Positions 59,759-64,000 of a stretch of DNA of 64,000 bases are shown one piece after another; the stretch's first letter is position 1; each line of letters opens with the position of its first letter. A program made the translations under genes and the position numbers. The stretch covers positions 682,001-746,000 of the forward strand of contig NZ_QMEM01000001.1 in the NCBI RefSeq assembly GCF_003390915.1, in the 5' to 3' direction. Below the pieces are notes generated by a model. It ran no database searches. It was not told the DNA's origin and was given only the letters and a program-made list of their open reading frames with translations. Origin of the DNA: Lewinella sp. IMCC34183. GTDB lineage: Bacteria > Bacteroidota > Bacteroidia > Chitinophagales > Saprospiraceae.

Positions 59759-60127
59759 CTACTTGTCCTCCCTCAATTCTTCCTTGTGCCTGCCCCCCCA
59801 GGCCGCCAGCTGATCCCAGAGCGGGATCAACTCACAGGCTAACGGCGTGAGCCGGTAATCGACCCGCGGGGGAACCTCAGCGTAGACCGTGCGGACGACC
59901 AGTTGATCACGTTCAAGTTCGCGGAGCTGGGCAGTGAGCATCCGGTCGGAGATGCCGTCGATTTCGCGCTTCAGTTCGCCGAAGCGGAGGATACGGCGCT
60001 TGAGGCGGCAGAGGATGATCATCTTCCAGCGGCCGCCGATCTTACCGATGGCGTAGACGGAGTCGCACTCCCGGACCATCCACCGCTCGTTCTCCGCATT
60101 GGTACTGTTAGCCTTGCGCGTATCCAT
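59759..60127 (-). CDS. HxlR-family transcriptional regulator
   Basis: 122 residues, winged helix: IGKIGGRWKMIILCRL, RFGELKREIDGISDRMLTAQ, LRELERDQLV and EVPPRVDYRLTPL, all typical of HxlR. A Cys near the N-terminus (RECDSVYAI) is in the place where redox-sensing members such as HypR and YodB have their reactive Cys. Divergent from an alpha/beta hydrolase with a strong inverted repeat between them, so it is likely an autoregulated repressor of that gene. Confidence 0.92.
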   Translation of the reverse strand: MDTRKANSTNAENERWMVRECDSVYAIGKIGGRWKMIILCRLKRRILRFGELKREIDGISDRMLTAQLRELERDQLVVRTVYAEVPPRVDYRLTPLACELIPLWDQLAAWGGRHKEELREDK

Positions 60128-60137
60128 TACTTACTTT

Positions 60138-60178
60138 TTTGTACGTACCGTACAAATTTGTAGGTACGTACAAAGATA
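60138..60178. promoter_or_regulatory. HxlR operator overlapping its own -7 box
   Basis: TTTGTACGTACC (60138-60149) and GGTACGTACAAA (60163-60174) are perfect 12-base inverted arms around a 13-base centre that itself contains the palindrome TACAAATTTGTA (60151-60162). The right arm overlaps TATCTTTG on the minus strand (60178-60171), the exact -7 box of the HxlR gene. Confidence 0.8.
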
Positions 60179-60220
60179 GGGGTAGCTGCTGCAATTTGCG
60201 ACATCATCAAATTACCCGCT

Positions 60221-61195
60221 ATGCAAGCGCTTTCCTTTCCTGTTGTACGCGACTTCGGTTCGGTCCACGAGGTGCCCGAACTACCTAACGGATTCCTCGA
60301 TGTATTTGAGAGTTACCGCATCCCGGTGGGCGACGTATCCCTGCACGCCGTGATCGGGGGCGAGGGCCCTCCCCTGCTGCTGCTGACCGGCTGGCCGCAG
60401 AATTGGTACGCCTGGCGCGACATGATGCTGCCCCTGGCCAAGCACTATACCCTAATCGTGCCCGACCCGCGGGGACTCGGCCTCTCCGACAAGCCCGCCA
60501 CCGGCTATGATACCGGCACCCTGGGCGGCGATCTGTTTGCCCTGATGACCGCCCTAGACCACGAGCACTTTGCCATGGTCGGCCACGACTGCGGCATGTG
60601 GGTCGGCTACGCCATGGCGGCCGATCAGCCCCAACGCATCCTGCGTATCGCCCTCGGAGAAGCGATCATCCCCGGAGTTGCAGACTCGCCCCCGCTCATA
60701 CCGGATGATCGAAAGATCAGCGACTTCCTCTGGCACAACAACTTCTGCCGCGCGCGCGGGATCAATGAGGAGATGGTCGCAGGGCGGGAAGAGATCTTCT
60801 TCGGCTACCAGTTTACCAAGATCGACACCCCCCACCCCCTGCCGGAATACGCCCGGAACTTCTTTATCGAATTGCTGAAGCGTGACCGCAACGCCCTGCG
60901 GGCCAGCTTCGAATACTACCGCGCCATCGACGACGATCTGCCGCAAAATTACGCACGGAAAAAGACCAAACTCCCCATGCCGGTACTGGGGTTCGCCGGG
61001 GCGCTCGCCTGTGGCGAGCTGGTGGAAGAACAGCTCCGCCGGGTAGCCACCGATGTACAGTGCACGATCATACCCGACTGCGGCCACTTCATACCCGAGG
61101 AATGTCCGGAGGACCTGCTGGCCGTGCTAAAGCCCTTTTTTGAGCCCTATCGGTTGAAAAACACCCCCATCCAAGGTGGCTTGGCAAGAACCTAG
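60221..61195 (+). CDS. Alpha/beta hydrolase (epoxide hydrolase/dehalogenase-like)
   Basis: 324 residues. The nucleophile elbow is GHDCGM, with Asp as nucleophile, as in epoxide hydrolases and haloalkane dehalogenases; the oxyanion segment is LTGWPQNWYAW, and the catalytic His is in DCGHFIPEE. No signal peptide. DPRGLGLSDKP is the usual strand-4 turn. Divergent from the HxlR regulator and probably repressed by it, which suggests a role in handling a reactive or toxic compound. The actual substrate is unknown. Confidence 0.88.
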   Translation: MQALSFPVVRDFGSVHEVPELPNGFLDVFESYRIPVGDVSLHAVIGGEGPPLLLLTGWPQNWYAWRDMMLPLAKHYTLIVPDPRGLGLSDKPATGYDTGTLGGDLFALMTALDHEHFAMVGHDCGMWVGYAMAADQPQRILRIALGEAIIPGVADSPPLIPDDRKISDFLWHNNFCRARGINEEMVAGREEIFFGYQFTKIDTPHPLPEYARNFFIELLKRDRNALRASFEYYRAIDDDLPQNYARKKTKLPMPVLGFAGALACGELVEEQLRRVATDVQCTIIPDCGHFIPEECPEDLLAVLKPFFEPYRLKNTPIQGGLART

Positions 61196-61248
61196 GTACT
61201 CCCCCCCCTTTGTACAATTCGCTTTATAGATTTTTACAACTCATTCTG

Positions 61249-61281
61249 GGGTCCGCATGCTGCATCGTGCGGACCCTTTTT
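61249..61281 (+). terminator. Intrinsic terminator after the hydrolase
   Basis: GGGTCCGCA (61249-61257) pairs with TGCGGACCC (61268-61276) and is followed by five T's. It lies 54 bases after the hydrolase stop. The bases from here to the DUF808 stop at 61407 show nothing further. Confidence 0.88.
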
Positions 61282-61406
61282 AGGGCTTACGGTCAAGCAT
61301 CTGAGTTCTTGCTTCGTGTTATGGATTCACCTGAGTAAATGCCAGGGTAGTAGGAAGGATTACCGTTTGGCGTTCACGATCTGACGTTCCCGGACCGTAG
61401 ATTTCC

Positions 61407-62321
61407 TCAGATCGCCCTGCGCACCAGTACCACTATCTTCTCGATGATGAACCCCAACAGCAGGCCGCCCAGTGCGCAGACGGTCACCTTGGCGAGCCAG
61501 CCCAGCACTGGGAGATGGGAGAGGGCCTCTACCATATCGTCCAGCGCATGACCGAGGAAGGGAATACCGTGGGCGATGATCTCGGCTCCCACCCACAGCA
61601 TGGCGGCCGTACCGACGTAGCCCAGTATTTTGAGGAAGCTAGGCATTACCTTCACGATGCCCCGTCCGAGTGACCTGATGCTTTCCTGTTTACCGGTCTT
61701 AGCTAGGTGTACGCCAATGTCGTCCGCCTTAACGATGAGCCCCACGAATCCGTAAACGGCCAGCGTGATAAACACCGCCACGGCCAGCATCACTACGATC
61801 TGGTTTACTAGGTCCTGGCCAGCCACCGTGCTATAGGTGATGGCGACGATTTCGGCGGAAAGGATCATGTCCGTGCGGACGGCGCTCTTCACGCGTTCCG
61901 CCTCAAGTTCCTCGGGGGTGACGACTTTTGCCTCCGCCGGGTCGTCGGTGTCCCCCTCGTGGTGGGTGACGAACATACCGTGGACCTTTTCGTAACCCTC
62001 GAAACACAGGTAAGCGCCGCCCAGCATAAGGATCGGCGTGATGGCCCAGGGGGCGAAGAAGCCCAGCAACAGTGCCGCCGGACTCAGGATGAATACCTTG
62101 TTAATCAGTGATTTCTTGGCGATCTGCCAGATGATGGACAGCTCCCGGGAGGGATCCAGTCCCACTACGTACTTGGGCGTTACCGCCGTATCGTCAATGA
62201 CGATGCCTGACACCTTTCCCGTGGTCTTCGAAACCTGGGCTGGTACGTCGTCTAGGCTGGCGGCACTGGCCTTAACCAGCGCCGAAACGTCGTCGAGTAA
62301 TGCGAGAAGTCCTGTGGCCAT
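61407..62321 (-). CDS. DUF808 (YedI-like) inner-membrane protein
   Basis: 304 residues, start MATGLLALLDDVSALVKASA, the family hallmark, then DDTAVTPKYVVGLDPSRELSIIW and about six helices (e.g. ILSPAALLLGFFAPWAITPILM). A central acidic loop (HHEGDTDDPAEAK) separates helices. DUF808 proteins are widespread but of unknown function. Single gene. Confidence 0.92.
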   Translation of the reverse strand: MATGLLALLDDVSALVKASAASLDDVPAQVSKTTGKVSGIVIDDTAVTPKYVVGLDPSRELSIIWQIAKKSLINKVFILSPAALLLGFFAPWAITPILMLGGAYLCFEGYEKVHGMFVTHHEGDTDDPAEAKVVTPEELEAERVKSAVRTDMILSAEIVAITYSTVAGQDLVNQIVVMLAVAVFITLAVYGFVGLIVKADDIGVHLAKTGKQESIRSLGRGIVKVMPSFLKILGYVGTAAMLWVGAEIIAHGIPFLGHALDDMVEALSHLPVLGWLAKVTVCALGGLLLGFIIEKIVVLVRRAI

Positions 62322-62449
62322 AGGGGTATGCGTATTCGGACCGGGTTCTGTTCGTGCGCCGGCGGGTCAAAAGTAGTCAGGCAACGTCGAAACGGGGATA
62401 GAAGATCGCCTCGCCGGCCTTGGCGGACGGCCGCCCACCGCCATATCCC

Positions 62450-62926
62450 TTACTCCAAAGCCTCAAATGCTGCGCCGCAGTAATAAGATGCCTTCAAGGG
62501 TCCGAGCACCTGAGCGATGTGCAGTTTATAGAATAATGGGAATCCGATACCTCCCAGTTTTCCCTTAACGTAGTACGTTTTCCAGCAGAAGTCACCCACA
62601 TTCCAGAGACGGTCCTCCGAATTTATGATGCATGGATAGTACGTGGTCAATGATTCAGTAAGCACCCTTTTTCTCAGGTGCCACTTCCCGCCGTAGTTGA
62701 CCTTTACGTAATAGCCGATGAAGTGCAGCCAGTGCAGGAAGAGGTCGTCGGAGTTGCCCTTCCACTTCATCACCCTCAGGGTAATCTTCTCCGCGGTATC
62801 GTAAGAAAGGTCCTCCACCTCGCCTAGATCCAGCAGCGTGTACAGATAAGCGAGCTTCCGCTCCGGCTCCCGGGGCAAATCGGTAAAAAAATCCAGGGAG
62901 GTATCCATGACGGTCTTGGCAATCAT
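62450..62926 (-). CDS. Unknown protein, second gene of an overlapping pair
   Basis: 158 residues from the ATG at 62926 (MIAKTVMDTSLDFFTDLPRE), whose A is the last base of the upstream gene's stop (TGATG). Aromatic-rich and probably soluble: DDLFLHWLHFIGYYVKVNYG, WNVGDFCWKTYYVKGKLGG. Contains four Cys. I do not recognise the family. The reading frame stays open upstream of 62926, and LLERFDDPFEYLSV just before the ATG is also protein-like, so the pair might be one gene with a one-base frameshift near 62970. Confidence 0.6.
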   Translation of the reverse strand: MIAKTVMDTSLDFFTDLPREPERKLAYLYTLLDLGEVEDLSYDTAEKITLRVMKWKGNSDDLFLHWLHFIGYYVKVNYGGKWHLRKRVLTESLTTYYPCIINSEDRLWNVGDFCWKTYYVKGKLGGIGFPLFYKLHIAQVLGPLKASYYCGAAFEALE

Positions 62927-63201
62927 CACGCTAAGGTATTCGAACGGATCGTCGAATCGTTCAAGTAGCGGGGAACGACTCGCTCCGCGGTCGTAATGAC
63001 CTCGTTGATGGCTTGAACGACGCCGTTTACCGCCTGGATCTCCGCCCGCACGACCCTCGCTTCGCCACTCGCCGGCAGCACGGTCCGGATCAATCCGTCC
63101 TGGTTGACGATGGGGAGAGACTCGCCCCCAAGGATTTTTACCTCGGTGCTTCCCTCGGGAATATCTGCGGCGAGATAGACGGACGGCCGGTGGCGGACCA
63201 T
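62926..63201 (-). CDS. Unknown small protein, first gene of an overlapping pair
   Basis: 91 residues (MVRHRPSVYLAADIPEGSTE at the start, then GGESLPIVNQDGLIRTVLPA and a helical end AEIQAVNGVVQAINEVITTA). No signal or membrane segment. The frame is open further upstream (RPSNRLLGITKDM precedes the ATG), so the true start may be earlier. It ends in TGATG, coupling to the next gene, or is the N-terminal half of a frameshifted gene. No family recognised. Confidence 0.5.
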   Translation of the reverse strand: MVRHRPSVYLAADIPEGSTEVKILGGESLPIVNQDGLIRTVLPASGEARVVRAEIQAVNGVVQAINEVITTAERVVPRYLNDSTIRSNTLA

Positions 63202-63588
63202 GTCTTTCGTAATGCCAAGTAGACGGTTTGAAGGCCTTCCCCTCCGTACCGGATGACCCCACTTTTCGCCTTGATTCCCACGCCTCTACGACCTCGAATT
63301 ACCGTTCTCAGTTCCCGAAACTGCGCACTCGAGCAACAGTCGTCTCGCCCACAGGCCTAAATCTTGAGTGACCACACGGGGGTTCACGCGTTGCGCTCAC
63401 TTAGCACTACTGTCTATTAAAACCTACCGAGAGGTGGAAGGGCAACCAGCCACGAATGGGGGTGTTTGATGCTGAAGCGGTCTACAGTTTGGCAACAACG
63501 CTGTCCGACCCATGTCAAATACGAATGCCTGAAATTCTTGAAGCAGGTTCTCGTGGCGTATAACTTTAGGCCAGTACGTCTTATAGAA
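63202..63588. other. Intergenic region with no firm gene
   Basis: About 390 bases between the minus-strand unknown pair and the plus-strand Crp-type gene. It holds a TAACTTTA box (63561-63568) that probably drives the Crp-type gene, and a 35-codon plus-strand frame (63456-63563) discussed among the findings. No RNA gene, repeat or insertion was recognised. Confidence 0.5.
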
Positions 63589-64000
63589 ATGAAGAGTCAT
63601 CCGCTAAGAAGGCAAATAGAAGAAATCGTCAAGCTCAGCGATGACGAGTTCGTGTTTGTGCTAGAGCATTTCCGGCCGAAAACTTTCAAGAAGCACCAGA
63701 TCGTGCTGCACGAAGGGGATTACGCCCACTTCGACTACTTCGTGGTGGAGGGACTGATGCGGGTGTCCAGACTTGATCTCGACGGCAAGGATCACATTCT
63801 CCAGTTTGGAATGGAAAACTGGTGGATCACGGATGCGGAGGCTTTCCACCGCAAAAGCAAATCGACCCTTATTGTGGACTGCCTCGAGGACACCAAAGCG
63901 CTGGCACTCAGCTTGGAAAACAAGGAGAAATTGAGCAGGGAGCTTTTTAAGATGCAATCCTTCTTTCTCAAAAAGACAACGAACGGGTATATCGCCTTAC
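63589..64000 (+). CDS. Crp/Fnr-family regulator, 3' end outside the window
   Basis: The frame is open from the ATG at 63589 to the window end (137 codons). The visible part is a cyclic-nucleotide-binding-like beta roll: HQIVLHEGDYAHFDYFVVEG, then RVSRLDLDGKDHILQFGMEN and WWITDAEAFHRKSKSTL. In Bacteroidota homologues a winged helix follows. Ligand residues of true Crp (cAMP) are not evident. A TAACTTTA box at 63561-63568 precedes it by 21 bases. Confidence 0.82.
   Translation, partial: MKSHPLRRQIEEIVKLSDDEFVFVLEHFRPKTFKKHQIVLHEGDYAHFDYFVVEGLMRVSRLDLDGKDHILQFGMENWWITDAEAFHRKSKSTLIVDCLEDTKALALSLENKEKLSRELFKMQSFFLKKTTNGYIAL

Noticed and set aside
63661-63957. 98-codon minus-strand frame near the window end
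   Set aside because: Antisense to the Crp-type gene that starts at 63589 and has a clear cyclic-nucleotide-binding fold.

Overview
The window looks like a chromosome segment of a high-GC (about 60%) marine-type Bacteroidota, most likely from the Saprospiria/Lewinella side. The evidence is: a complete alternative complex III (act) operon joined to cytochrome oxidase genes; Bacteroidota-only families (DUF4286, parB-DUF5683, LptE of the Bacteroidota type, TonB receptor with a carboxypeptidase-regulatory-like N-domain); a MurA with Asp in place of the catalytic Cys; and a recurring TAnnTTTG promoter -7 box placed 20-60 bases before start codons. Placement below phylum level is inference.

Layout. 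1-7.8 kb: the end of a membrane glycosyltransferase fused to a GH26-like domain, two tRNAs (Pro-TGG, Ser-GCT), an ALDH7-type aldehyde dehydrogenase, a sugar-nucleotide epimerase and a GT4 glycosyltransferase. 7.8-19.5 kb: mostly housekeeping genes (S41 peptidase, amidohydrolase, murA, DUF4286, LysM/amidase, ccmB, serine dehydratase, lptE, a Crp-type regulator, Nudix and cupin enzymes). 19.5-22.6 kb: a TonB receptor divergent from a DtxR-type regulator with a shared operator. 22.5-41.0 kb: a long minus-strand respiratory block, transcribed actABCDEF, coxB, coxA, then (after a terminator) ctaB, two subunit III genes, subunit IV, then (after another terminator) a SCO-like gene, DUF420 and a small CPxC membrane protein. 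Together it encodes quinol oxidation by alternative complex III, electron transfer to an aa3-type oxidase, heme O synthesis and assembly factors. 41-52.3 kb: a lipoprotein, two carboxylesterases divergent from a Nudix-type regulator, an aldo/keto reductase, and a GH130 gene facing two GT4-type genes. 52.5-59.5 kb: parB, DUF5683, hemC, asnS, endonuclease III, TauE-like permease, moaD-moaE and a DUF892 ferritin-like protein. 59.7-64 kb: HxlR regulator divergent from an alpha/beta hydrolase, DUF808, an overlapping pair of unknown genes and the start of a second Crp-type gene that runs off the window.

Most unusual items: an oxidase subunit II whose C-terminus is an OmpA-like domain rather than a cytochrome c; a SCO-like protein with no cysteines in the place of the normal copper chaperone; long His/acid-rich insertions in several respiratory subunits; a family of 26-bp tandem hairpin repeats that flanks the S41 peptidase in opposite orientations, with paired changes in the stem; and a second dispersed palindromic element present at 6.35 and 55.04 kb. 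No phage, insertion sequence or CRISPR array was seen.
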